A stretch of 64,000 nucleotides of DNA from Anthoceros angustus (lineage: Eukaryota; Streptophyta; Anthocerotopsida; Anthocerotales; Anthocerotaceae): contig MU008161.1 in assembly GCA_010909165.1 (NCBI GenBank), forward strand, positions 1,302,001 through 1,366,000. The letters run 5' to 3'. How positions within the stretch are numbered: the stretch's first letter is position 1; each line of letters starts with the position of its first letter. The notes under the pieces were generated by a model. The model was not told the DNA's origin. It worked only from the letters and a program-made list of their open reading frames with translations, and did not search any database. Positions 21,242 to 33,155 of the stretch are shown piece by piece. Both the position numbers and the translations under genes were made by a program.

Positions 21242-22873
21242 TTACAGGGAATTGGCACCTTGTTGCCTGCGGCTCACAGTGACAGGTAAACCGTGCTTCA
21301 TGGGCATGGTGAGGGCCAGCTTATAAACAGGCTTGAAACCAGGAGCCACGGTGAAAGTGAAGTTCTGGATAAAAGAAGCAGCCACATACCTCATCTGCAC
21401 CATAGCCATGTCTTTCCCCAGGCAGATGCGGGGCCCTGCCTGGAAGACAGGAAACTTGAAGGAGCTCTCGATTTGATACTCTCCGTCCTTGAGCCACCTC
21501 TGTGGCTTGAACTGCGTACAGTCAGGGCCCCAGATGCTCTCCATTCTGCCCATGGCGTAAGGGTGGAACGCCACCCTGGCTCCCTTGGGAACATGGGTTC
21601 CATCAGGGAAGACATCGTCCTGCAAAGCTACCTTGACGTCCACAGGCACCGGTGGGTGGAGTCGGAGAGACTCCGATATGGCTGCGGTCAAGTGTTGCAT
21701 GGATTTCAGCTCGTCGTATGAAAAGGATGCGGAAACCTCCTTCCTCGCTTGCACGATGCCCACAACCTCCTCATAGATGGCCCTCTCCACTTCCGGGTGA
21801 TGGGAAAGCGTCCAGAAGAACCACGACAGGCTCACCGACGACGTGTCCCTCCCAGCCAGAAAGAAGCTGATTACGATGTCTCTGAGGAACTCATCAACAA
21901 AGTCCTTCCTCCCTCCCCCAGCCCCCTGCTCGGACCACGCACTCTCCAGCTCCGCGAAGTCCTCCAACGACTCGGCATCCAAGAGCCGCATGAACCGTGA
22001 CAGCAGGTCCAGGTGCCTGCTGCCCTCGCCGCTCTGCGGTGCTAGGGCAAGCTCCTTCCTTCTCTGCCGGATCACCGAGTTGGCGAAATCATGCACTTGG
22101 GCCACAGCTTCCCGGAGCCGCCTCTCGGACCCGACGTTGAGAGCCCGCTTCAGCCGCCAGACAGCGGGTGCCAGGGTCAAGAATCTGTCCATCGTGAGCC
22201 TCGTCGCAACGTCGAAGGCCTTTGCGAACCTCGCAGTGGGCACCGAAGAGTCCGCACTGAAGGAAGGCTCCAGGCACCCGGGGTCCACTCCGAACGCAAT
22301 GTTGCAGATGGTATCGAAGGAGAAGCGCAACAGCATGCTCTGCAGGTCGAAAACCGAGCCGGCTGCAGCAGCCTTCTCCAGAAACGGGAGCATCCGCGTC
22401 CGAGTCTCCTCCTGCAGAGTATCGCACACCAGCTCCCGCAGCGAGCGGGTGGTGAACTCGTAGCTGGCAACCTTCCTCTGCACCCGCCACAGTTGCCCGT
22501 CGGCGTTGAAGATGCCTTTCCCTAGCAGGTCTTCCAAAACCTCGCCCGTCTCCTTGCCCTTGGGATAATTCTCGAAGTTCTTGCGCAGCATGTGGTCCAC
22601 ATTGCTGGGATTTGCAGTGATGATGGTCACGCCGGTTCCCAGCCTTTCACTTCTAATTGTCTGGGTGGGATCCTTGATCAAAAAACCCGTGGCCCAGTCC
22701 AGAATCCTGTCCTTGTTTCGCAAAAGCTCCAACACGCAGCCCAGCACGGGGTACAGCACTGGGCCCCTGTTCTTCCCGTAATGGATGTGATTCTTCCACA
22801 CCAGGTACGACCACACCACAAGGGCAGCAACCGCAGCAGCAAGCACTGCCCAGTGCTCCACAGCCAATGCCAT
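21242..22873 (-). CDS. Cytochrome P450, CYP94-like fatty-acid hydroxylase
   Basis: This is an intact single-exon gene of 543 codons plus stop. A membrane anchor occupies residues 9-26. The I-helix oxygen-binding motif is 'AGRDTS' (340-345), the K-helix ExxR is 'ESLR' (401-404), the PERF-like motif is 'FKPQRW' (455-460), and the haem loop is 'FQAGPRICLG' (477-486) with the axial Cys at 484. 'HPPVPVDVK' after ExxR and 'YAMGRME' are typical of the CYP94 family of the CYP86 clan. These ER enzymes hydroxylate the omega end of fatty acids or oxidise jasmonoyl-isoleucine. The substrate here cannot be read. I chose the ATG at 22873 because the upstream in-frame codon at 22912 is GTG. Subfamily assignment is an inference. 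Confidence 0.9.
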   Translation of the reverse strand: MALAVEHWAVLAAAVAALVVWSYLVWKNHIHYGKNRGPVLYPVLGCVLELLRNKDRILDWATGFLIKDPTQTIRSERLGTGVTIITANPSNVDHMLRKNFENYPKGKETGEVLEDLLGKGIFNADGQLWRVQRKVASYEFTTRSLRELVCDTLQEETRTRMLPFLEKAAAAGSVFDLQSMLLRFSFDTICNIAFGVDPGCLEPSFSADSSVPTARFAKAFDVATRLTMDRFLTLAPAVWRLKRALNVGSERRLREAVAQVHDFANSVIRQRRKELALAPQSGEGSRHLDLLSRFMRLLDAESLEDFAELESAWSEQGAGGGRKDFVDEFLRDIVISFFLAGRDTSSVSLSWFFWTLSHHPEVERAIYEEVVGIVQARKEVSASFSYDELKSMQHLTAAISESLRLHPPVPVDVKVALQDDVFPDGTHVPKGARVAFHPYAMGRMESIWGPDCTQFKPQRWLKDGEYQIESSFKFPVFQAGPRICLGKDMAMVQMRYVAASFIQNFTFTVAPGFKPVYKLALTMPMKHGLPVTVSRRQQGANSL

Positions 22874-23128
22874 GTCTGCTTGCTTGCTTGCTTGCCTGCT
22901 GCTGCTTTTCACAAAACTACGAGCGAGAGAAACGAAAACACAACAACCTCCTCTCAGAATCGTATCTCCGCACGCTCAGTGTTTGGAAGCACGGAGGGCC
23001 CAGCCAGCCAATCTCCAGCAGCTCCCAGGAGGCGCCACAACAGTGCAGCTCGGAGCCAGGATAGGCCAGAGCCCAAGGAGCCCGTGAGGTGTAGTGCAAT
23101 GGCATCCTCTTGAAGCTCCTGGATCCCT

Positions 23129-23138
23129 GATATAGCCA
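23129..23138 (-). promoter_or_regulatory. Possible TATA box of the P450 gene
   Basis: On the minus strand 'ggctatatca' lies about 260 bp upstream of the P450 start codon. It is the only TATA-like string I see in the proximal upstream region, and it would imply a 5' leader of about 220 nt. Confidence 0.35.
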
Positions 23139-24014
23139 CACCCAACTTGCAAATTGCAAGGGAGTTAGAGCACGTCAGCAGACGCAGATGGTCACGCGGG
23201 ACAAGCCTCACTTGTGTCGTTCTAAAAGGTGCTCTCGAGCCACCGCTAGGTGCTACTGCAGCTAGTCTGGCAGATCTTCCCGGTGCGTGGACGTCTTTTC
23301 CGGCCAGTGTCCGGAAGCCTTGCCTTTCCGGCCGGTACGCGAACGACTTTCCGGCTCCATGTGTCAAGTAGATAAGGCCAAAACATGAGGCGTATGCATG
23401 AAGCGTCCGCACCTGGGCTGGACTCTCGGTCTCATCTGCATCGTAGCATCCCCTTGCGTGGGGTCATGCGTGATGTCAAGTAGGTTACTGTTGGTAGAAA
23501 GTTCAAAAATTCTTGCCTACCGGTAGCTTCCTTGCCTGGAGTTGCCTGTCGGGAACATACCCTGGTGAGGGCGATTAGCCCGGCACTCACACTAGGGCAC
23601 CAATACGACACCTCACAGAGATCAGCATCACCTAGTCTAGGCCTGTCGTCAAGCACGTCAAGGCACAACCATGGTAACGGATGAGAGGCTTCACGTTGTC
23701 TTCGAGGCAACTGGAATGCAGACATCCAGCGCCGTGGACCGGCGAGGGATCTCAAGTTCTCAACGTCTGGCAGGAGCCTTCTTGGTCTGCCTTACATTCG
23801 ATGGAAAACATCAATCGGAGGACTAGCCGGACACAATTCCCAGTAAGCCGTGACGAATTACAGGCAGCACTAGGTGGGCCGATGCATGCACGCAAGTGCC
23901 GTGAGAGCATGATTGAAGCTGTCAGCCAATGTTGCTTGTTATGTTCTCGGTCAGCGTCACAGCAGGTTTAGGTACCAGTCATCATCGCATTCCCAAACAA
24001 CCTGCAGGGAAGGT

Positions 24015-24176
24015 GATGCATGTCAAGCACATCGCTGAGATAATCACCACCTGGTACTGCATGCCAAGCAAACAGCTGATAACATCACCACCTCGTAATG
24101 CACGCCAAGCACATCGCTGATCACACCACCACCTGGTAATGCATGCCGAGCACATCACTGATAACATCACCACCTA
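24015..24176. repeat. Tandem repeat of about 41 bp, four copies
   Basis: The string 'tgcatgccaagcacatcgct' and its variants begin near 24017, 24058, 24099 and 24139. Each is followed by 'gataacatcaccacctggta'-like text. Copies differ by a few substitutions. Confidence 0.75.
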
Positions 24177-24449
24177 ACCAAACCACCTAAACCATGGGAA
24201 TGAGATGAAACCAATCAAGAACCTGATAGTAATGACCGTGAGGCCACTGATTTAACAGTGACTGCAGTAAGTTTCACTAGGAAAGTAAAACGCAATACAA
24301 GCTCCCATTTCCATTCCTCGGGCAGACCTTTCACCTCTGACAATGCTTCAGGATCGTTCTTGCCTTTGTGAGGACAACCTGACAATTCCTCAAGGACACA
24401 CCAAACACACGGCAAACATGGCCAAACCAATCACACAGCCAACTCCGTT

Positions 24450-25080
24450 AACCAGGTTTAGCATCTGCTGACCCTACAAATCGCCCTAACTGAAGCTGTC
24501 AGCTGATGGTGCATGTTGTGTCCTCATCAGGATCAGAACAGGTCTATGTGTTGGTCATCATCCAGCTTTCAGAGACTCAACAACCCGAAAGGGCCATCCA
24601 GGACGGGTCCGAATCAGTGGAGCTGCATGAAAATCTGAATCCCCCAAAACACTACCCCCGAGGCAAGAGACCGACAGCTAAAGAGCAAAACGTACGATAT
24701 CAAAAACCAACGCCAGGCTGCCACCGACTAAATCCTGATTGTGGAACTACCTCAACCAGATCTAGCAACTGTAACCGGTTCTACACAATCGCCCTGGCTG
24801 AAGCTGTCAGCTGATGGTGCATGTTGTGTCCTCATCAGGATCAGAACAGGTCTATGTGTTGGTCATCATCCAGCTTTCAGGGACAACAAAAAAACCGAAA
24901 CGGCCATCCACAACGCCTGCATCACTGGAGCTGGATGAAAATCAGAATCCCCAACACACTACCTCCCAAGCTCCCAAGCAAGGGACAAACAGCTGGAGAG
25001 AAAACCATACAAAATCGAAAAACAACGCCAACCTGCTACCGACTGAATTCTGATTGTGAAATAACCCAGACCAACCTTCA
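24450..25080. repeat. Direct duplication with 308-bp period
   Basis: Positions from 24491 and from 24799 share more than 90 almost identical bases ('tgaagctgtcagctgatggt...'). They then diverge while keeping a common order of motifs ('gccatccac', 'gagctg', 'atgaaaatc'). Confidence 0.75.
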
Positions 25081-25238
25081 GGCTGCTGATGGTGGTCACT
25101 CATTGATAATACAAGAACATGACATGGCATTGTGTCAGGAGCCTGCCATTGTGCACTCCCAACACATGAAAGCCCCACCAATATTTCCTACCTGTCTATC
25201 CTCTCCCTAATTCAGGCAAAATTTCATGAGGGAGACCC

Positions 25239-26051
25239 TCAAGCAGCAGCCACGCCGATGCGGCCGGCAACTTGGTCGAGGTCCCTTTGTCCGCTCGACG
25301 TGATACGCCTTCCTCTGCGACAAGACGGACAACGATATCAGGCCTGATGAACCGAATACCTAAGAACATGCACGGAGACTGGAGAGGATGCTAACCCTTT
25401 CGGGTCCTTGTCGACGATGTCCAAGGTCTCCAGCTGCTTCAAGATACTCCTTGCTATGGCGCCACTGCTCTTGGCGAAGTGCGAGGGTCTTACACCGTTG
25501 CTCTTGCGGCCTCCATAGATTTTCCGGAACGCACCCAACCCAATTCCCTGTCGCAAGTAGATCTTCCTCGCCATAGATGCTGTTCACGCCGGCAGCACCG
25601 GACTCCAAGGATAGGTTAGCAAACAGCTACTGGACACAAACTTCCTGCAGTTAATCGGCAAACCTAAATCCCTGGAACAAGGGAACACCCCAACAGACAC
25701 CGCGGAACTTCCTTCCACTGGCAGGCCGACACACAAACTGAAAATCAAAGCCTTGAACGTACCAGCCCTGATGTAGTACCAATCAGGATCATAGGGCGCC
25801 AACTCTTTGAAGGTGGCTGTCTTCACAATATCCACCCAACCGGGCACGTTGATCTACAACACAACGCAAGGACACAGCGCGTCAGATCCAAGCCGCCATA
25901 GCTGCCCGCAACCATTGCAGCAGGAAAGCAGCGTGCAGGCCAGGAATCGGAAGAGTGAAGCTACCTTGCCCGAACGCTTCAGATGTGCGGCGTAAGCGCG
26001 CACAAATTCGTGCGAGGACACATCTTTCACAGTCTTCGCTGTAGCCGCCAT
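25239..26051 (-). CDS. RPS19: 40S ribosomal protein S19 (eS19)
   Basis: Four exons on the minus strand: 26051-25965, 25853-25763, 25579-25396 and 25314-25239, total 438 bp (145 residues plus stop). All introns (111, 183 and 81 bp) are GT-AG. Joined, the protein starts '[20 protein letters not shown]', has '[20 protein letters not shown]', '[19 protein letters not shown]' and '[20 protein letters not shown]', and ends '[20 protein letters not shown]' plus 'VAAA'. Length and every block match eS19, a small-subunit head protein needed for 18S rRNA maturation. The reading frame is fully intact, in contrast to the repeats on either side, so this is very probably a functional gene. Confidence 0.95.
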
Positions 26052-26142
26052 AGCTGCAACGACAGAGCTCTACGAGCGCCCACGACCTGGTGATGTTTAG
26101 GGTTACAGGACTTAGTGGTGTTGCATATGTACCTGAGAGAAT

Positions 26143-26152
26143 ACATATATAG
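26143..26152 (-). promoter_or_regulatory. TATA box of RPS19
   Basis: On the minus strand 'ctatatatgt' lies about 95 bp upstream of the RPS19 start codon. This spacing suits a short 5' leader of about 60 nt. Confidence 0.5.
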
Positions 26153-26159
26153 ACCGGGT

Positions 26160-27120
26160 ATTCATTTTTAGGGCTCGGTATGTTTTAGTTTGAAGGCTAT
26201 CTATAATTCTTCTTCTCCTTCGTGACAGGATCTGCTTCAGCCAAAGCCGAGAAGGCTGTCTCATTCGCAGCACCGGTGGATCATGCTCTGACAACTGAGC
26301 ACTTTCCTAAGCCTTTGGAACCGCTCGTTGTTTAGCTCGCTTGCCGAGGTCTAGCTCAAGCTGATGAGACTATGGATCCTTGTCTCCATTGATTTGGGCT
26401 TGAGCTGTCTCGATGTAGGCGGGTTTGCAGTATGCGGATTTGCAAAGGTGAGCGTGCTCTGAGCGGGAGCTTTGAGCCGCAAGGAAGTGCTTTCTTGGAC
26501 TGTGCTCCCTCATCGCTGCTGGACAGGCATTCCGTCTTTTGTCTGTCCACGACACTTCTGCCTCTTGTTTTAGGGTATATTGGATAGCATAGTTCTGAGG
26601 TCGGGTAGTTTCATGGTGACGAGGTAGGACACTCGAGGTTGTGGCCAGTGCCGGTAGGCATCTGGCCAGAGTAAGTTGCCCTCGTAGCAATAACACGAAT
26701 AGCAGTCCAGTGACAAGTTGGACTAATAGCATAGAGTTTTAGAATGATCTTCCTCCCCACCACTGACCCTCGGCCTTGGATCTTGTCTCCTTCATTTGGA
26801 TTCCTTTTTGTCACACAAACGGACTCAAAATGGGTCCAGGAACTGTTCCACCGTCTGGATATTTTTACCCGTCTTCACTCAAAGCTCACTTTTCATTTAC
26901 ATACTTTATGATTTAAAACAACCTTAATGGTCCTAAATTATTTATCTTTAGCTCTACTGTGCCCATTCTAGCTCTAACTAGATCGGTTCCCTTGCTGGGT
27001 GGGGTGCATTAGTCTTCCTTATGTCAGCCTGTGATAAAGTAAATTAACCCAGAAATGTTATAGTAGGAAAGGGGCTCGGTCAGAAAAATGCTGGATAATC
27101 AATCCCCAATTTTTTTCTAA
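26160..27120. other. Intergenic DNA, no gene recognised
   Basis: An antisense frame at 26732-26370 begins with a hydrophobic stretch, but it starts from a non-ATG codon and resembles no family I know. The right end becomes AT-rich and leads into the tandem duplication. Confidence 0.4.
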
Positions 27121-30100
27121 TAATGGCAAAAGTCGTCGTGATATATAATTTCACCATATTTTCACATCTATTTTGATTTGAAAGAGCTACAACACGTCCA
27201 TTTGAGGGACAGTCTCGTGTAAATTGGACATGTTTTTAGCGTCTCGGGTAGCGTACTTATACATGGTCATTTGACAAGCCAATAAGGCCACGCATACCGG
27301 TTGAATCTCCTTGTTCTTGGTCTTCTAGTCTAGACATTAGGCTCTCTAATTTTACTCGGGTTAGTTGGAAGTTATTTCTTTTTTACAGTATTTATCCTAG
27401 TTTACTGGGTGTTATTCTAATTACCTGCTATTTATCTTATTATATGTTAATTATCTATTTAACTGTTATTATTATAATCATCTACCTGGTCAGCTGCCAT
27501 TATCTCATCATTATTATTTCTGGTAATCGGTTTTCTGCAGTTCCGGTTGCTCGGGCTGTGAAGACGGTAAGCAACTTCGGGTCCAGCATTGCCGGGCTTT
27601 GGAGGTCGCGGGATGGTCACTGGTCCGCGGCATTGCTAGGCTATAGAGGTCGCGGGATGGCCACTGGTCCGCGGCATTGCTGGGCTATGGAGGTCACAGG
27701 CTATAGAGGTCGCGGGATGGCCACTGGTCCGCGGCATTGCTGGGCTATGGAGGTCACAGGATGGCCACTGGTCCACGACCGTTTCATTCTCCCCCACCTA
27801 TGACATGCTAAATTGTAAGATATAATTATCGATAAAGGTCTTTGCCTTCATACAAAATGTTTGGAGGCAAGGCCTTTGCAAAGGCGAAGATTTACAAAGC
27901 ACACTCTATAAGATTATGTAGATATATAGAGAGGTTGATACTTAGTTTTTATAAGGTGGATAATTTTCATAAAATCATGCTCTCAAATACCCTAGCACTC
28001 ATTCATAACCATCAACAAATTAGTTGTAGTTTGGAATAGGTAACAAGTTCCACTCAACTTTACAAGTGTTGCATCCAATACATGATACATGATACGCTAA
28101 TATTTCATGCAATTTTTTATATCTAGTGTAGTTCTGTAGGTCATCCAACATCACAAGATAAGTCAGTTGAATTAATGAATATAATTTAGTGGTCAAAACC
28201 CAAAAAAATTATTAATCTAAAATTACAAGAAAAATAAATTATTTTAAGTTATGTGTTATTTTTTAAAAACTATTTTTGTATTTTTAGTTTTTAAGTTTTT
28301 TAATATTTTAGTATTTAATTATTTCTGAGCACTAAATCTCTTCACTGTGAATCAAAATTTTTAACTCACTCAATATACCTAGTATACATAAAGGGACACC
28401 AATATATTTATTTTCATTATAACTCCAATATGTGTGACAGGAGGAACAAGTTTGTAGTTTCTATTGATGCGGAAAACTTATTGCATGGTTTTTCTTATCA
28501 TGCAATTGGTCTAGGAGATGATGAAACATTAGTGGGAGGAATAAAGACTAGGTATGGTGATAAATATAAGTGTGGGGAAGGGTTTTCTCCATCAAATTCA
28601 AATTTGGTAGCTTTGATACAAAATGCCATACATGATGTAATTTCTACAACATCCTTAGTTTTGAAAACAATATAAATATAAATTGCCATATAAAGCTTAT
28701 ATTGATGATGATTGTGGCAATCGTGATATATAATTTTCACCATATTTTTCACATCTATTTTGATTTGAAAGAGCTACAACACGTCCATTTGAGGGACAGC
28801 CGTAAATTGGACATGTTTTAGCGCCCTGTGCAGCGATTATACATGGTCATTTGACAAGCCAATGCATACCTGAATCTCCTTGTTCTTGGTCTTCTAGTCT
28901 AGACATTAGGCTCTCTAATTTTACTCGGGTTAGTTGGAAGTTATTTCTTACAAGATTTATCCTAGTTTACTGGGTGTTATTCTAATTACCTGCTATTTAT
29001 CTTATTATATGTTAATTATCTATTTAACTGTTATTATTATAATCATCTACCTGGTCAGCTGCCATTATCTCATCATTATTATTTCGGTAATCGGTTTTCT
29101 CGTAGCCCGCTGTTGCCGTGAAGATGGCAACTTCGGGTCCAGCATTGCCGGGCTTTGGAGGTCGCGGGATGGTCACTGGTCCGCGGCATTGCTAGGCTAT
29201 AGAGGTCGCGGGATGGCCACTGGTCCGCGGCATTGCTGGGCTATGGAGGTCACAGGCTATAGAGGTCGCGGGATGGCCACTGGTCCGCGGCATTGCTGGG
29301 CTATGGAGGTCACAGGATGGCCACTGGTCCACGACCGTTTCATTCTCCCCCACCTATGACATGCTAAATTGTAAGATATAATTATCGATAAAGGTCTTTG
29401 CCTTCATACAAAATGTTTGGAGGCAAGGCCTTTGCAAAGGCGAAGATTTACAAAGCACACTCTATAAGATTATGTAGATATATAGAGAGGTTGATACTTA
29501 GTTTTTATAAGGTGGATAATTTTCATAAAATCATGCTCTCAAATACCCTAGCACTCATTCATAACCATCAACAAATTAGTTGTAGTTTGGAATAGGTAAC
29601 AAGTTCCACTCAACTTTACAAGTGTTGCATCCAATACATGATACATGATACGCTAATATTTCATGCAATTTTTATATCTAGTGTAGTTACATGGTCATCC
29701 AACATCACAAGATAAGTCAGTTGAATTAATGAATATAATTTAGTGGTCAAAACCCAAAAAAATTATTAATCTAAAATTACAAGAAAAATAAATTATTTTA
29801 AGTTATAGTTATTTTTAAAAACTATTTTTGTATTTTTAGTTTTTAAGTTTTTTAATATTTTAGTATTTAATTATTTCTGAGCACTAAATCTCTTCACTGT
29901 GAATCAAAATTTTTAACTCACTCAATATACCTAGTATACATAAAGGGACACCAATATATTTATTTTCATTATAACTCCAATATGTGTGACAGGAGGAACA
30001 AGTTTGTAGTTTCTATTGATGCGGAAAACTTATTGCATGGTTTTTCTTATCATGCAATTGGTCTAGGAGATGATGAAACATTAGTGGGAGGAATAAAGAC

Positions 30101-30260
30101 TAGGTATGGTGATAAATATAAGTGTGGGGAAGGGTTTTCTCCATCAAATTCAAATTTGGTAGCTTTGATACAAAATGCCATACATGATGTAATTTCTACA
30201 ACATCCTTCCGTTTTGAAAACAATATAAAATATAAATTGCCATATAAAGCTTATATTGAT
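27120..30260. repeat. AT-rich tandem duplication, unit about 1.56 kb, with internal VNTR
   Basis: Copy 1 runs from about 27120 to 28700 and copy 2 from about 28715 to 30260. Long parts are identical (for example 27842-28070 against 29398-29626). Within each copy a GC-rich minisatellite of about 44 bp ('agaggtcgcgggatggccac...') is repeated about four times (27590-27780 and 29150-29335). Small indels separate the copies, several at CTG or CAG of copy 1 (for example 27528 'ttctggtaat' against 29086 'ttcggtaat'). Confidence 0.85.
28430..28675 (+). other. Unrecognised ORF in repeat unit, copy 1
   Basis: The ORF starts 'MCDRRNKFVVSIDAENLLHG' and continues with 'AIGLGDDETLVGGIKTRYGD'. It is the same protein as in copy 2 but is cut by a frameshift at 'TTS'. 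I recognise no domain. It sits in very AT-rich DNA. Confidence 0.3.
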
Positions 30261-30377
30261 GATGATTGTGGCAATCGCATATATTTCAAAGGAAATTTTT
30301 TTCAGGATGCCTTGAAAACAAACTTGAATATAAAGCTTGATAATTTGAATTCCATGATATCATATGTTAACTGTTAG
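29982..30377 (+). other. Unrecognised ORF in repeat unit, copy 2 (131 codons)
   Basis: This has the same start as the ORF at 28430, but the frame stays open through 'YKLPYKAYIDDDCGNRIYFK' and 'FFQDALKTNLNIKLDNLNSM' to a TAG at 30375. After the stop the same frame resumes ('LLNEGYGYCKHVYGASIL'), which suggests a longer ancestral protein of unknown family. Codon use is strongly AT-biased, unlike the genes at 43-64 kb. A decayed mobile-element or viral-type gene is possible. No family can be named. Confidence 0.3.
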
Positions 30378-30775
30378 AGCTGTCTTACATATGCTATAGA
30401 CCAACTTTTGAATGAAGGATATGGTTATTGTAAGCATGTTTATGGTGCTTCGATACTAAGTGATGAACATTGTTTTTTTCAATATGAGATAAAAAGCAAT
30501 TTGGATATAATATATATTCATGTTTATGTATAAATTAATTATTATTAAAATATTTAATAGAGTTATGAGATATGCAGCTCTAAGATATACGATCAACTCT
30601 CAATGGAGAAGTGATACATTTGTATCAGTTCTAAAACACCTATGTATCAGGTAAAGAATATATGTATAAGATTTCAGACATGGTACACTCTAAGTAGAGA
30701 TGTCAGACATGGTAGACTCTCAATCTATGTATCTTTTAGACTAATTTAAAGGATATGTATCAAACTCACAATTTG

Positions 30776-30797
30776 TGTGTGTGTGTGTGTGTGTGTT
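30776..30797. repeat. (GT)n microsatellite
   Basis: About ten GT dinucleotides are followed by a T run. Flanking 30400-31250 is AT-rich, with no recognised gene. Confidence 0.85.
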
Positions 30798-31254
30798 TTT
30801 TTCCACCTCATACGTACTAACTCTCCTCTTCAATTTGCATATTTTTCATACTTCATACATACCTACTAGCTCTTGTTCTTACATAGGAAATATGTAATTA
30901 TATCTTACTATAAACTTAGCATCTCTCTTAGGACCACGTAGTTTTTTTCAGTTTCAAGCTAGGTCAGGATCGAATTGAGGTTGAACTGGCACACAAACAC
31001 ATTCCATTGTGGCAATCAGTTCGCTGGCAATTCGCTAACGTAGCAAGTAATGATTGGCTACCAGTTGGGTTTCCACCAGTTCAAACATCAAACTAAACCG
31101 CTGTTGATTACGCATTGTTCGCACGAACTGAGATAAAAAAAATCGTATTTTACGCTCCGTTTTCATTAGTCACACACACCCGCTTCATTTCATATGAATT
31201 TTAGTCTGTTCTTTCAGCTTGAGATCAGGCTCGTCTTGGGTACGGTCCGCTACT

Positions 31255-31575
31255 CTTGGTCTTCAAGCACCTGTATAGCAGGGAGGATATGAGCTCTAGG
31301 TGACTTCGTCATCTTCAAGCACGTGTGTAGCAGGAAGGAAATGAGCCGTAGGAGACTGCTTCATCTTCGTAGCAATAAGGAAATGAGAGCTAGGAGGAAA
31401 TGAGCCCTATTCATCTTCAAGCAATTTTGTAACAGGGAGAAAAGAAGCCATATGAGAAAATGAGCCCTAGGAGGAAATGAGCACCACGAGAGTTCTTCAT
31501 TTTTAAGCACTTGCATAGTAGGGAGGAGCCCTAAGAGAAAATGAGCCCTACGAGGAAATGAGCCTTAGACGATTA
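31255..31575. repeat. Degenerate tandem repeat 'gaggaaatgagccctagga'
   Basis: Nine or so diverged copies of 'ggaaatgagccctag' are mixed with 'tcttcaagcacttgtgtagcaggga' units. There is no protein signal. The stretch 31575-32270 downstream is AT-rich and empty. Confidence 0.65.
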
Positions 31576-32272
31576 TTGATGAGATGGGTCAGAGATGATG
31601 GATGGACCAAATTCATCAAATTCCCCAAATTCATAACAATGTTGGGCGATGCTATCCATATAACATACGGTTCGATAATTGGGACTAAATCGAGCCGTTA
31701 AATAGAATCTTGAGAAAGATGACCGCAAGAGGTAAATTTTTGCTAGTTCAATTTAATGTACTTGTCTGAAAAGCTGCATTTTGTTAGTCGATTCAGTTGG
31801 ATTTTCAAACGAACTGTTCAATCCGAAACTGAATTGTTCAGTTGGCGCACGGTTTCGAAGAACTAAACTATTGAACTAAGCTGACATCAATTCAAGCAAC
31901 TAGTAATCCGCAAGGGTCCTAAGGACGCTCTCTAACTAGTGGTTGGTGTCTAGTTCACGTTCTTCATCAACAATATGTAATTTTTGTTTAGTTTACAAAC
32001 TAGTTGAATCCTTTCAACGAGAATATTGAACCAAAAGTGGTAGGGATTGATGTCTTAAAGTATTCGACAATAATAATCAAAATCATTTTTTTGATTATTT
32101 AAAATTATTCAATGATAAATATTCAAACAACTTTGAGATTCTTCGTAGAAATGAACAACCTCAAATACAAATATTAAATACTTCCTAAAAATCTATTTTG
32201 TGCGGGCTTAATTCTATGTTTTCTAATCCTTGAATCACTTCGGATGTATCGCCGAAATTCAGACAGTTTGCT

Positions 32273-33155
32273 TTAACTTCGATACAAGACCTTCCAAAAT
32301 AGAGTGAGACTAAAACACAACGTCTTCCACGAAGCTTCTTTTCGTCCTTTCGAGATGTCAACAAAGAAGGATCCCTCCACTCTCATTCCTGGGTCAATGA
32401 TATAATAGGGGGGGTTGGGATCAAGGGTGCTATACAATTTTAGTTTAATCGCCTTTTGTGATGGGCAAATCGGACACACTCTATGCTCGGACGCGCTGAT
32501 GGATGCTCACCTCTGCGCCTCTCTGGAAAAAGGTCATGAACTTGTTCCTACACATGGCTCGGCGCATGAATCCTTTCTTTATAAAAAACAAGTAATCAAT
32601 TGGGACCTTGTTTTCTTTAAACTCTTTTAGGCCCTCAAAGCCATATGTTGTGCATGAAATCCTAGCAATGATTAGGTTCGGCGACACTCCTAGCATGACG
32701 GCACCTTGACAAATGGCGCTGCCTGGGTCTGGAGGGCACATGATTTCCTTCACTTGCATAGAGAAAGCCAGGCGCACCTGCTTCATCAAATATGGCGATG
32801 CGGAGAAGCCTCCCACCATCATAAGCACCTGGATCCTAGGAGACAATTGTTTCTTAATGAGACTCAATATTTTATCCATCACAGGGTCAAAAATGTTGAG
32901 GATGTCTTGTTCCGTGATCTCGATCTCGTCATAGCTCTCCCTAGTCGGCCGCCCCGTACCACCCTTCATCGTTTTGTGCATCTCCCAAGCCTTGGCGAGC
33001 TTGGCAGGAAGCTCGAAGGCGATTGGAGAAGGCGTTAGGGTTCCATCGCAGGTGCATTTCAAATCTTCCCACTTACGCAGCAACAGTGCAACAACCCGTG
33101 GATTCTTCTTTAGATGATCATGAAAGTCGGCCACTTTCCTGGACAGGAAATACAT
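32273..33155 (-). pseudogene. HSPA12-like Hsp70-family ATPase, truncated and frameshifted
   Basis: Reading minus from 33155, the C-terminal half of an HSPA12-type nucleotide-binding domain is seen. It includes 'LLLRKWEDLKC', 'VLMMVGGFSASPYLMKQVRL' (phosphate/adenosine motif), 'CPPDPGSAICQGAVMLGV' and 'TTYGFEGLKEF'. The frame stops at 32481. The expected C-terminus continues one frame over at 32479-32273 ('KAIKLKLYSTLDPNPPYYII' and 'DPGMRVEGSFFVDIS'). HSPA12 proteins are divergent Hsp70 relatives without a classical substrate domain. The N-terminal half (first phosphate loop) is not found upstream to 33530. I therefore call it a 5'-truncated pseudogene. Confidence 0.75.

Larger units (their letters stand above)
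23140..25238. other. Intergenic DNA with tandem repeats
   Basis: No gene is recognised. Two repeat blocks are listed separately: a 41-bp tandem repeat at 24015-24176 and a 308-bp duplication near 24.2-24.9 kb. A more distant third copy of the latter ('gaagctgtcagccaatg...') starts near 23919. Confidence 0.5.

Noticed and set aside
22874-22912. Longer P450 start giving 13 extra residues
   Set aside because: The upstream codon is GTG and the extra residues are encoded by a GCTT/TTGC-type repeat; the ATG at 22873 gives the normal CYP94-like N-terminus.
26370-26732. Possible secreted protein with a hydrophobic start
   Set aside because: The start is not ATG, no homologous motif is visible, and composition is that of flanking non-coding DNA.
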